From Hyphomicrobiales bacterium (lineage in GTDB: Bacteria > Pseudomonadota > Alphaproteobacteria > Rhizobiales > Aestuariivirgaceae): a stretch of 11,945 nucleotides of DNA. The notes under the pieces are model-generated. The model saw only the letters and a list, made by a program, of their open reading frames with translations. It had not been told where the DNA came from and ran no database searches. Shown in pieces: positions 1 to 6,945 of the stretch. The position numbers were made by a program, and so were the translations under genes. The stretch's first letter is position 1. Every line of letters begins with the position of its first letter. The stretch covers positions 1-11,945 of the forward strand of contig JABDJG010000291.1 in the NCBI GenBank assembly GCA_013002595.1, given 5' to 3'.

Positions 1-312
1 GCCTGGCGCACCGTAATTGCGGCACACGGCATCGCGATCGATCCAGATGCAAGCGGCATCGCCTTTCACGATATCGGCCTCTGCACCCAGGGTCCGGCGC
101 AGGCTCGACAGTTCTTGCCGTAGCGAGGCGCGGGCTTGAACTTCGGCACGGTCCGGCCAAAGGGTGGCGGCCAGCCGGTCGCGCGCTATGGTGGCTTTGG
201 GCGCCAGGACCAGCATCGCCAACATCGCCTGCGAACGCCGGGAGTTGATTTTCAGATTTTTCCCTTCAAGCGATGCCTGAAACGGGCCAAACAACGAAAG
301 TGAAAGACGCAT
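1..312 (-). CDS. SARP/BTAD-type transcriptional regulator, N-terminal part (cut by window edge)
   Basis: The minus-strand frame opens with ATG at 312 and stays open to the window edge, giving 104 codons. The N-terminus (LSLFGPFQA, about residues 4-12) followed by a helix ending in RRSQAMLAMLVLAP, then RDRLAATLWPD and ARASLRQELSSLRRTLG, is the layout of the OmpR-like winged helix and start of the bacterial transcriptional activator domain seen in SARP-type regulators. In Gram-negative bacteria this module is often fused to cyclase, TPR or other sensor domains, but that part lies outside the window. An in-frame TGA just upstream makes ATG 312 the first possible ATG; its Shine-Dalgarno is weak. 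It sits 187 bp beyond the aminotransferase stop, so it probably has its own promoter in 313-499. Family assignment is fairly secure; targets are unknown. Confidence 0.75.
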   Translation of the reverse strand, partial: MRLSLSLFGPFQASLEGKNLKINSRRSQAMLAMLVLAPKATIARDRLAATLWPDRAEVQARASLRQELSSLRRTLGAEADIVKGDAACIWIDRDAVCRNYGAPG

Positions 313-477
313 CTCACAACAGTGCCACGGAGGGTCTGCTCAGAAAAGGGCTTGAATTTCGCGACATGAAAACTCCACCTCGAGCGTTGCACCGTCACAA
401 ATGCGCAATAGCAGATAATCCCCGCGTCGCAATCAGCCTGAAAAGGTCTGGAATGGAGCGCTAACCAGACATTTCGC

Positions 478-495
478 GGGCCGCCTAAGCGGTTC
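478..495 (-). terminator. Weak hairpin just after the aminotransferase stop
   Basis: CCGC-CTAA-GCGG, extended by one G-C and two G-T pairs, starts about five bases after the TAG of the aminotransferase gene on the minus strand. The position suits a terminator, but there is no U-run, so it may only be a 3' stabiliser or chance. Confidence 0.25.
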
Positions 496-499
496 CGTT

Positions 500-1693
500 C
501 TAATCGTCGAAATGTTCGAACACGTCGCGGATGATTTCGCCGATTTGCTGGCAGTCCTCGACACTGAACGTCAGCGGTATCCGCATGTCGCAAAGCTTGC
601 TCAGCACAGAATCTGTTTGCGGCAAGGACTGGGCATCGACATACCGCCAGCTGTCATGCCGGCTGGTGTAGCCGGCCGGTTCACCGGCGCCAAACCACTT
701 GAGTTCGATCCCGCGCGCCCGGCAGCGCTCGACAAAATCGGGCACTGCTGAGACGTCAAGACTTTCGGCCAGAAACTGGATTGAGCTGCCGACGAAGGTT
801 TCCTTTGACGGGCGCGCCGGCACCGTCAGACCGTTGACACCGCGCAAGGCATCTTCAACCGCCCTGTAGCGCTCGTTCCAGCGCGCGCATTGTTCATCGA
901 GAACCGCCAGCTGCGGTCGCAGGATTGCCGCGCGCAAATTGTCCATCCGGCCGGAATAGTTCGGCGTCTCAAGCCGGATGGTCTTGAACACCTCCGGACC
1001 GGGCGCCGCCTCATGGCGCTCATAAAGCATGTAGGAGCCCGAATGGATGATCGCCCGCGCCATCAATTCGGCATCATCGGTGGTCACCAAACCGCCCTCG
1101 CCGGAATTGATGTGCTTGTAGGTCTGCATGGAAAAACACGCCGCCAGGCCATAACTGCCGCTCTTGCGCCCGTTCCAGGACGCACCCATCGTATGCGCGC
1201 AGTCCTCGATCAGCCGCACTTTGTGCGCATCGAGCACGGCCATCAGCGCGTCCATGTCGCAAAGATGCCCGCGCATGTGCGACAGGAGCAACATGGTCGA
1301 ACCGCTCGACTTGATCTTGCGCTCCAGATCTTCGATATCGATCACCAGTTGATCGGTCACCTCGACCAGCACCGGCTTGCCGCCGGCATTGTCGATGGCG
1401 CCGGGCACTGGCGACAGGGTAAAACCATTTGTCAGCACGGGTTCGCCGGCTTGAAGCCCAGCGCTCTTGAGCGCCACATGCATGGCATAACCGCCCGATG
1501 CACACGACAGGCAATATTTCACGCCCATGTACCTGGCGTATTCGTTCTCCAGCGCCACCGTCTCGGACTGCTCGCCATCGACCACGTTATAACGATGCAA
1601 ACGCCCTGACCGCATAACCTGAACGGCCCGTTCGATCGCCTCTTCGGGCATGGATTCCTGCTGGGTGAAGTTCCCCTCAAATACCTGTGTCAA
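500..1693 (-). CDS. DegT/DnrJ/EryC1/StrS-family PLP aminotransferase
   Basis: A 397-residue cytoplasmic fold-type I PLP enzyme, normal length for the DegT/DnrJ/EryC1/StrS family, whose members mostly transaminate keto-sugars or related cyclic ketones. Visible motifs are the cofactor phosphate loop region CASGG (about 64-68), EDCAHTMGA (173-181), with D174 expected to contact the pyridine nitrogen, and FSMQTYKHINSGEGG (187-201), with K193 as the predicted Schiff-base lysine. The start is TTG at 1693, preceded by AGGA four bases upstream; the next Met is residue 15, so a slightly shorter form is possible. The gene lies 22 bp after the mttB-like gene and is almost certainly co-transcribed with it. 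No other sugar-nucleotide genes are visible, so a nucleotide-sugar role is not supported by context. The substrate is unknown; a link to the amine substrate of the methyltransferase is only inference. Confidence 0.88.
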   Translation of the reverse strand: MTQVFEGNFTQQESMPEEAIERAVQVMRSGRLHRYNVVDGEQSETVALENEYARYMGVKYCLSCASGGYAMHVALKSAGLQAGEPVLTNGFTLSPVPGAIDNAGGKPVLVEVTDQLVIDIEDLERKIKSSGSTMLLLSHMRGHLCDMDALMAVLDAHKVRLIEDCAHTMGASWNGRKSGSYGLAACFSMQTYKHINSGEGGLVTTDDAELMARAIIHSGSYMLYERHEAAPGPEVFKTIRLETPNYSGRMDNLRAAILRPQLAVLDEQCARWNERYRAVEDALRGVNGLTVPARPSKETFVGSSIQFLAESLDVSAVPDFVERCRARGIELKWFGAGEPAGYTSRHDSWRYVDAQSLPQTDSVLSKLCDMRIPLTFSVEDCQQIGEIIRDVFEHFDD

Positions 1694-1715
1694 TTTTCCT
1701 GGCTCTCTCTTTGGA

Positions 1716-3254
1716 TCAGTTGCTGCGGGCAGCCTGCCGGCGGCGATTGCCGCGTCGTTCCCGGGTCACGTCCGGAGCGCCGACCTTATAACGCTGCCAG
1801 CCGTCCGGCAACTGCGCATCACCGGCCACCAGCCCGGCAAAGTGCGCCCGGACCGATTGATCGGTTGATTTGGCCAATGCATGTGAATTGGGTTGCGACA
1901 GAATATCGAACGCCCGGTTCATCGCCCGCTGGTGAATGCTGGAAGCGCCCTCTGCCTGCCACTGTTCGCGCAGCTTGCGGTCGGCCACCTTCGGCATCAA
2001 GGTCGCCGTGTTCATGCGCTCCAGCGTCGCCGGATTGGCGGCAAACATACCGGCCGGCCCGGTCGCCTTGATTTCCGCCAGCGAGACCGTGTCATCGGCA
2101 AAATCGAACCCCGAACGCACCCGCTTGATCATCTCGGCAATCTCGTTGTCGATCACCAGCTGTCCGAAATCGAACGACATCAGCGCATCCAGCAATCCGC
2201 CCATGACGATGAAGTCGACACCCGACGTTGCCCCCAAGAGCGGCGACATGCCCTTTTCAAACCCGGCTTGCGCATCTGATACCTTCGAGTTGGTCAGCCC
2301 GAGATAGCCGCCCGAGGGCACATGGTAGAACCGCGCCATCTGGCACACAGCGCTGTTCATCATGCCGATCTCGATTGCGCCCGGTGCATAGGCGCCATCG
2401 CGCATGTCGGCAAATACCGGAAGGAAATTATAGATCTGCGCAGTGCCCGGCTTGGACATCTGCGCCAGGGTTGCCGCCGCCAGCCACTCGGCATTCATCA
2501 GCGTCAGCATACCGGCCAGCGACAACGGCGTGCTGAGCCCGCCCATCGGTGCGATTGTGCCATAGGCCGTCACGTCGTTCTCGGCGAAATACATCAGCAT
2601 TTCGGTTGAATCATAGTCCATCGTCAGCGGCGAGACGATTGAACAATAGCCGAAGTTGATGAACGGCCGCTCCCAGAAGGCCTCTTTTGATCCTGCAATC
2701 AGCTCACCCAGCTTGAGCACCTGTTCCGCCTCGCGCACATCGATCACCGAGGTGCGGCACGGCTTCACGCAGTTCTTGAGCGCCGGGTAGAACCGCGACA
2801 GTGAGAACTGGTCCTTGGGCGCGTCGTCGGCCAGCGTCGAGATCGAGAACAGATCGAACCCGTCCAGCTCATTGACCAGATGTGCGATCCGGGCGATGTC
2901 GTCGGACCGGGCCCGCCGCGCTTCGCCGCTGACCGGATCAACGATATCCGGCGCCGAGCTGGCTGTTGCGATAACCGGCAGATCGCGTGGAAAAGTAACG
3001 TCGAACTTTGGATCGCGCCCGCGCAGCGTAATCGTCGGCGGCACCATGGCGCGGTATCTTTCAACCACAGCGGCCGGCAGCTGAACCATCTCGCTGTCAT
3101 GGTCGACCACACAGCCATGTTCGGCAAACCGCCGTCTTGCCTTTTCGTTGCGCACCAGAAGGCCGGTTTCCTCCAATATTTCAAGGGAGGCGCCGTGAAC
3201 CTGCGCGATCTGCGCATCACTGAGGTAGCTGAAATACTGCATGGCCTGGCCCAC
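1716..3254 (-). CDS. MttB-family (non-pyrrolysine) methylamine/quaternary-amine methyltransferase homologue
   Basis: A 512-residue protein similar along its length to the trimethylamine methyltransferase MttB family, which uses a TIM barrel to move a methyl group from an amine to a corrinoid protein. Recognisable blocks are the N-terminal LSDAQIAQVHGASLEILEETG (about 11-31), the glycine-rich APMGGLSTPLSLAG (235-248) and GATSGVDFIVMGGLLDALMSFD (341-362). The frame has no TAG, so this belongs to the non-pyrrolysine branch, some members of which demethylate glycine betaine, proline betaine or carnitine. The start is GTG at 3254 (ATG at 3242 is an alternative); neither has a strong Shine-Dalgarno. 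The gene lies 60 bp after ispG and 22 bp before the aminotransferase. No corrinoid protein or reactivating enzyme is in the window, so the methyl acceptor must be encoded elsewhere or the chemistry differs. The exact substrate cannot be read from sequence. Confidence 0.88.
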   Translation of the reverse strand: MGQAMQYFSYLSDAQIAQVHGASLEILEETGLLVRNEKARRRFAEHGCVVDHDSEMVQLPAAVVERYRAMVPPTITLRGRDPKFDVTFPRDLPVIATASSAPDIVDPVSGEARRARSDDIARIAHLVNELDGFDLFSISTLADDAPKDQFSLSRFYPALKNCVKPCRTSVIDVREAEQVLKLGELIAGSKEAFWERPFINFGYCSIVSPLTMDYDSTEMLMYFAENDVTAYGTIAPMGGLSTPLSLAGMLTLMNAEWLAAATLAQMSKPGTAQIYNFLPVFADMRDGAYAPGAIEIGMMNSAVCQMARFYHVPSGGYLGLTNSKVSDAQAGFEKGMSPLLGATSGVDFIVMGGLLDALMSFDFGQLVIDNEIAEMIKRVRSGFDFADDTVSLAEIKATGPAGMFAANPATLERMNTATLMPKVADRKLREQWQAEGASSIHQRAMNRAFDILSQPNSHALAKSTDQSVRAHFAGLVAGDAQLPDGWQRYKVGAPDVTRERRGNRRRQAARSN

Positions 3255-3314
3255 ACGGTTGATTTGCGTGGGCTTGAGCCTATCCGGCGATGCGGTTGCG
3301 CCGCAATAGGTTGA

Positions 3315-4562
3315 TTATTCTGCAGCGTCGGACGCGCCGTCGCCCCAGCGGTTCTGGACATAGTCCTCAACGATGACCTTGAACTGATCGGCGATGTCCT
3401 CGCCGCGCAGGGTCTTGACCTTCTTGCCATCGATGAACACCGGTGCTGCCGGCAATTCACCGGTGCCCGGCAGCGAGATGCCAATATCGGCGTGCTTGCT
3501 CTCGCCGGGCCCGTTGACGATGCAGCCCATTACGGCCAGCTGCAGGGTTTCAAAGCCGGGGTACTGGCCACGCCATTCCGGCAGCCGCTCGCGGATATAG
3601 CCCTGGATGTCCTGGCCCAGTTCCTGAAACACCGTCGAGGTCGTGCGCCCGCACCCCGGACAGGCAATCACCATCGGTGCGAACGAGCGGATGCCCATGG
3701 TCTGGAGGATTTCCTGGCCGACGATCACTTCGCGGGTGCGGTCACCGCCCGGCTCGGGTGTCAGAGAAATACGGATCGTATCGCCGATGCCTTCCTGCAG
3801 AAGCACCGACAGGCCGGCCGTTGAGGCAACGATGCCCTTGGAGCCCATGCCGGCCTCGGTCAGCCCCAGATGCAGGGCATAATCGCAGCGCTCAGCGATC
3901 ATCCGGTAACAGGCAATCAGGTCCTGCACCTCCGAGACCTTGGCAGAAATGATGATCTTGTCATGGCCAAGCCCGAGCTCTTCAGCCCGTTTGGCCGAGC
4001 CGACGCCGGACTGCACCATCGCCTCGTGCATGACGAGGCGGGCATCGACCGGTTCGTCCAGCTTGGCATTCTCGTCCATCAGTTTGGTCAACAGTGCCTG
4101 ATCGAGCGAGCCCCAGTTGACGCCAATACGCACCGGCTTGTCGAATTCCACAGCCTTTTCGATCATCATCGAAAAATTGCGGTCCTGTTTTTCGCGGAAA
4201 CCGACGTTGCCCGGATTGATCCGGTACTTGGCCAACGCTTCGGCGCAGGCCGGATGATCGCGCAGCAAGGTATGGCCGATATAATGGAAATCACCGACCA
4301 GCGGCACATCGCAGCCCATCGCATCGAGCTTTTCGCGGATATGCGGCACGGCAGCGGCTGCCTCTTCCTTGTCGACCGTCACCCGCACCAGTTCCGAGCC
4401 GGCCTGGGCCAGGTCGTAAACCTGTTTGACGGTGCCATCGATGTCGGCTGTATCGGTATTGGTCATCGACTGAACCACCACCGGCGCGCCGCCGCCAACC
4501 ATCACATTGCCGACCATGACGCCGACCGAATTTCGTCTGTTCTGCACAGCCGAATAGGCCAT
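3315..4562 (-). CDS. ispG: 4-hydroxy-3-methylbut-2-enyl diphosphate synthase (flavodoxin/ferredoxin)
   Basis: IspG (GcpE) converts 2-C-methyl-D-erythritol 2,4-cyclodiphosphate to HMBPP, the penultimate step of the MEP isoprenoid pathway, in the cytoplasm with a [4Fe-4S] cluster. The 415 residues show the N-terminal TIM barrel (VQSMTNTDTAD at about 30-40, INPGNVG at 115-121, RIGVNWGSLD at 145-154) and the C-terminal cluster domain with C301, C304 (CPGCGRT), C347 and E354 (GCIVNGPGE), the known three-Cys/one-Glu ligand set. ATG at 4562 follows an AGGAG seven bases upstream. It lies only 39 bp behind znuB, on the same strand, so it may be read through from the zinc operon as well as from a local promoter. 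It is followed after 60 bp by the methyltransferase gene, which lies in the same reading frame. Very secure call. Confidence 0.97.
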   Translation of the reverse strand: MAYSAVQNRRNSVGVMVGNVMVGGGAPVVVQSMTNTDTADIDGTVKQVYDLAQAGSELVRVTVDKEEAAAAVPHIREKLDAMGCDVPLVGDFHYIGHTLLRDHPACAEALAKYRINPGNVGFREKQDRNFSMMIEKAVEFDKPVRIGVNWGSLDQALLTKLMDENAKLDEPVDARLVMHEAMVQSGVGSAKRAEELGLGHDKIIISAKVSEVQDLIACYRMIAERCDYALHLGLTEAGMGSKGIVASTAGLSVLLQEGIGDTIRISLTPEPGGDRTREVIVGQEILQTMGIRSFAPMVIACPGCGRTTSTVFQELGQDIQGYIRERLPEWRGQYPGFETLQLAVMGCIVNGPGESKHADIGISLPGTGELPAAPVFIDGKKVKTLRGEDIADQFKVIVEDYVQNRWGDGASDAAE

Positions 4563-4601
4563 CGCTCATCTCCTAATCTGAACTTGTTATGTGCACCTGT
4601 C

Positions 4602-5411
4602 TCAAGCTGGACGCAAGAGGCGCAAGACCGCAGGTACAACCAGCGTTATGACAAAGATAAGACACGCCATGATGACAATCGACGGGCCCGACGGGGTATC
4701 CCACTGCGCCGACAGCATCAGCCCGCCGACCACAGCCGCCACACCGTTCAGGGCAGCGATCAGCACCATGACTTCCGGCGATGGAGCAACCTTTCGCGCC
4801 GCCGCGGCCGGAATGATCAGCAAGGCGGTCATCAGCAGGATACCGACGATCTTCATGGCAATCGCAATCGTAAAGGCGATCAGCAGCATGAAGCCGATTT
4901 CAACCAGGCGCACCGGCACGCCTTCGGCCTGCGCCAGTTCCTCATGAACGGTCGCCGCCAGCAAATCCCGCCACAACCAGGCCATCAGGCCGAGCGCTGC
5001 CGCACCGCCGAGCCAGACCCAGGCAATGTCGGCTTCACTGACGGTCAAGATGTCACCGAACAACAGCGCCGTCAGATCGAACCGCACCCAGGTCATGATG
5101 CTGGCAACGATCAGTCCCAAGGCCAGGCTGCCGTGCGACAGGATGCCGAGCAGCGTATCATTGGCGAGAATCCGCTGGCGCTGCAGCGTTGCCAGCATCA
5201 CCGCCATGGCAAGGCATGTCGCCACCACGCCGATCGTCGTATCGATGCCAAAGAATAGCCCGATGGCCACACCAAGCAGGCCCGAATGGGCGAGCGATTC
5301 GCCGAAATAAGCCATCCGGCGCCACACCACGAAGCACCCGATCGGCGCGGCCACAACCGCAATGCCGACACCGGCCAGCAGGGCACGCAGGAAAAACGGT
5401 TCGGACCACAT
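4602..5411 (-). CDS. znuB: Zinc ABC transporter, inner-membrane permease
   Basis: An integral-membrane permease of the ABC-3 (ZnuB/TroC) family, forming the channel for zinc import with ZnuC. The 269 residues contain several hydrophobic segments, beginning with ALLAGVGIAVVAAPIGCFVVW, then the conserved RRMAYFGESLAHSGLLGVAIG loop and a strongly hydrophobic LLMTALLIIPAAAARK segment typical of the family. The frame is open upstream to ATG 5462, but those 17 extra codons (reading MDPGFRRE...) come from a REP palindrome, so I place the start at ATG 5411, where the family N-terminus (MWSEPFFLRALLAG) begins. The Shine-Dalgarno there is weak. It follows znuC after a 123-bp gap that holds the REP pair. 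Zinc rather than manganese is inferred from the upstream zur and the His-rich ZnuC tail. Confidence 0.93.
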   Translation of the reverse strand: MWSEPFFLRALLAGVGIAVVAAPIGCFVVWRRMAYFGESLAHSGLLGVAIGLFFGIDTTIGVVATCLAMAVMLATLQRQRILANDTLLGILSHGSLALGLIVASIMTWVRFDLTALLFGDILTVSEADIAWVWLGGAAALGLMAWLWRDLLAATVHEELAQAEGVPVRLVEIGFMLLIAFTIAIAMKIVGILLMTALLIIPAAAARKVAPSPEVMVLIAALNGVAAVVGGLMLSAQWDTPSGPSIVIMACLIFVITLVVPAVLRLLRPA

Positions 5412-5435
5412 CAGCGAGCGCCCCCACTCCGGTCC

Positions 5436-5520
5436 GTCTTCCCGGCGAAAGCCGGGATCCAAAGCGCCAAAGCACAGTCTTGCCGTATAGTTTTTGGATC
5501 CCGGCTTTCGCCGGGATGAC
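5436..5520. repeat. REP-type inverted pair (REPIN/BIME-like) between znuC and znuB
   Basis: Two 28-nt copies, 5436-5463 and 5493-5520, face each other across a 29-nt spacer and match at 27 of 28 positions when one is reversed. Each copy is itself a hairpin with core CCCGGCGAAAGCCGGG. This is the widespread proteobacterial palindrome that, when read as protein, gives PAKAGIQ or DPGFRRE peptides. Such pairs are usually mobilised by a RAYT transposase encoded elsewhere. Inside an operon it may stabilise the upstream znuC message or dampen read-through into znuB. Confidence 0.9.
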
Positions 5521-5534
5521 GGGCAAGGGGTTGT

Positions 5535-6305
5535 TTAATGCTTGTGGTCATGGCCATCAGTCGGGCACACATGCCCGCCCTCATGGGTATGGTCGTGATC
5601 ATGGCTGTAGATCGCCATCACCCGGGCAGCCTCAGGGCCGAACATCCGGGCAAATTCCGGATCGGCCTGCACCGAGGACGGTTTGCCCTCGCAGCACACA
5701 TGGCTGTTGAGGCACACGACCCGGTCGCTTTCTGCCATCACCATATGCAGATCGTGCGAGACCATGAGGATGCCACAACCGCGGTCGCGCCGGATATCGC
5801 CAATCATCCGGTAGAGCCGCGCCTCACCGATGAAGTCGACGCCCTGCACCGGCTCATCGAGCACCAGAAGGTTGGGCCGCCGCAGCAGTGCCTTGGCAAT
5901 CAGCGCGCGCTGCAGTTCACCGCCCGACAGATCGGCCATCGGTGATGCCCGCAAATGGCCAATGCCGGTTTCCTCTAGCACCTGCTCGCGCTCAGCCGGT
6001 TTGCAGCGCATGGTCAGGCTGAGCAGCCGATCGACGGTCAGCGGCAAAGTATCGGGTACGGCAAACCGCTGCGGCACATATCCGACCCTGAGATCCCGCG
6101 CCCGTTCGATGGTCCCGCCAGATTGCGGCACCAGACCAAGCAGGACCCGCACTAGGGTCGACTTGCCGGCACCGTTCGGCCCGACGATGGTAACGATCTC
6201 GCCTTCGTCAACGCTGATATCGATCCCATCTAGGATCTCGCGCCCATTCAGGGTCAGACAGACGCCCTTGGTCGAGATCAGGGTTTTGTCAGGCGTCTTA
6301 AGCAT
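5535..6305 (-). CDS. znuC: Zinc ABC transporter, ATP-binding protein
   Basis: Cytoplasmic ATPase of the ZnuABC zinc importer. The 256 residues show Walker A GPNGAGKST (42-50), Q-loop Q79, signature LSGGE (126-130), Walker B LLVLDEP (146-152) with catalytic E151, and switch H184. After the ATPase domain there is a 23-residue His/Asp-rich tail from about 234 (SHDHDHTHEGG...GHDHKH), a likely zinc-binding or sensing extension common in alphaproteobacterial ZnuC. ATG 6305 overlaps the end of zur by 8 bp, so the two are translationally coupled and share the Zur-controlled promoter. znuB follows after the REP element. No znuA is present in the window. Confidence 0.96.
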   Translation of the reverse strand: MLKTPDKTLISTKGVCLTLNGREILDGIDISVDEGEIVTIVGPNGAGKSTLVRVLLGLVPQSGGTIERARDLRVGYVPQRFAVPDTLPLTVDRLLSLTMRCKPAEREQVLEETGIGHLRASPMADLSGGELQRALIAKALLRRPNLLVLDEPVQGVDFIGEARLYRMIGDIRRDRGCGILMVSHDLHMVMAESDRVVCLNSHVCCEGKPSSVQADPEFARMFGPEAARVMAIYSHDHDHTHEGGHVCPTDGHDHKH

Positions 6306-6780
6306 CGCGGCCGCACTCGCCGCAACAGCCGGTCATTTCAACGACCGTCACGTTTGACGAAAACCCCAGCGCCGCAGCCCGCGACGTCAGTTCCGCTACC
6401 GCATCACCGGCATCCATCTCGGCAACGATGCCGCAATCTGAACAGATCAGCATGACCGCATCGCCGTTATGTTCCCCGTGCGTACAGGCAACAAACGCAT
6501 TGCGACTTTCGATCTTGTGGACGAGCCCCTGGTCCTGGAGAAATTCGAGCGCCCGGTAAATCGAGATCGGCGCTGGACGCGGCCCGGTCCTCGCCAATCG
6601 CTCGATGATGTCGTAAGCGCCTGAGGCATGATGGCTCTCGGCCACCGATTTCAGCACCTTGCGCCTGAGCGGCGTCAGCCGGGCGCCAGATGCCGCACAA
6701 GCCTGTTCAGCCCGCATCAGCAATTCACGCGTGCAATGCGAATGGTCGTGCCCGGGCTTGGGAAAAGCGGTTGGGTGCAT
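6298..6780 (-). CDS. zur: Zinc uptake regulator, Fur family
   Basis: A 160-residue Fur-family repressor that binds DNA when loaded with zinc. It has the His-rich N-terminus HDHSHC (11-16) typical of alphaproteobacterial Zur, a winged helix with recognition-helix region PISIYRALEFLQDQGL (71-86), FVACTHGEH (96-104) as part of the regulatory metal site, and two Cys pairs, CSDC (113-116) and CGEC (153-156), for the structural zinc. ATG 6780 is supported by this N-terminus. There is no Shine-Dalgarno; a TATAAT -10 lies 7 bases upstream, which points to a leaderless mRNA. A candidate Zur palindrome covers that promoter, so the operon is probably autoregulated. It overlaps znuC by 8 bp. Confidence 0.95.
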   Translation of the reverse strand: MHPTAFPKPGHDHSHCTRELLMRAEQACAASGARLTPLRRKVLKSVAESHHASGAYDIIERLARTGPRPAPISIYRALEFLQDQGLVHKIESRNAFVACTHGEHNGDAVMLICSDCGIVAEMDAGDAVAELTSRAAALGFSSNVTVVEMTGCCGECGRDA

Positions 6781-6795
6781 TGTTACATTATAACA
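6781..6795 (-). promoter_or_regulatory. Candidate Zur operator
   Basis: TGTTA-N5-TAACA is a perfect 5-bp-arm palindrome in an AT-rich island directly abutting the zur start codon. Base composition and spacing resemble known alphaproteobacterial Zur sites. Binding here would cover the -10 box and the start codon, giving zinc-dependent repression of zur-znuC-znuB. Confidence 0.75.
6787..6792 (-). promoter_or_regulatory. -10 box of the zur-znuCB promoter
   Basis: A perfect TATAAT on the minus strand ends 6 bases before the zur ATG, so transcription would be expected to start at or within a base or two of the A of the start codon. No good -35 is visible at 16-18 bp. Confidence 0.6.
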
Positions 6796-6821
6796 TTACA
6801 GCAAACGACGTGCTACTTAAA

Positions 6822-6941
6822 TTCCCTATCCCCAATGAGGGAGGGTTAGGGAGGGGAGCAGCCTTGCATCGAATTTGGGCTTTGATACTCAGCACCGCCG
6901 GCCCCCTCCCCAACCCTCCCCCCGCAGGCGGGGAGAGGGAG
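6822..6941. repeat. G/C-tract inverted-repeat element between lysR and zur
   Basis: An imperfect inverted pair: 6822-6859 carries TCCCT.TCCCC and GGGAGGGTTAGGGAGGGG, while 6900-6941 carries the reverse complement with few changes, plus its own hairpin (CCCCGC-AGG-CGGGG). Read as protein it gives the PLPNPPPAGGERE-type peptide typical of a dispersed alphaproteobacterial palindrome. It begins 5 bp after the lysR stop and could act as that gene's terminator as well as a dispersed repeat. Confidence 0.75.
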
Positions 6942-6945
6942 TCGT

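Noticed and set aside
252..593. Minus-strand 113-codon open frame
   Set aside because: Overlaps both the BTAD regulator start and the end of the aminotransferase in another frame; Arg/His-rich composition typical of a shadow frame in GC-rich DNA.
1716..3254. Pyrrolysine (amber) readthrough in the MttB homologue
   Set aside because: The frame is open to a TGA stop without any TAG, so this is a non-pyrrolysine member.
3870..5258. Plus-strand 462-codon open frame
   Set aside because: It is antisense to ispG and znuB, which are unambiguous, and has the His/Arg/Gln-rich composition of antisense frames; no recognisable domain.
5412..5462. znuB start at 5462
   Set aside because: The extra 17 codons are encoded by a REP palindrome and are foreign to the permease family.
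6822..6941. CRISPR or tandem repeat from the repeated CCCTCCCC tracts
   Set aside because: Only two arms in inverted orientation with no regular spacing or direct repeats; fits a palindromic dispersed element.
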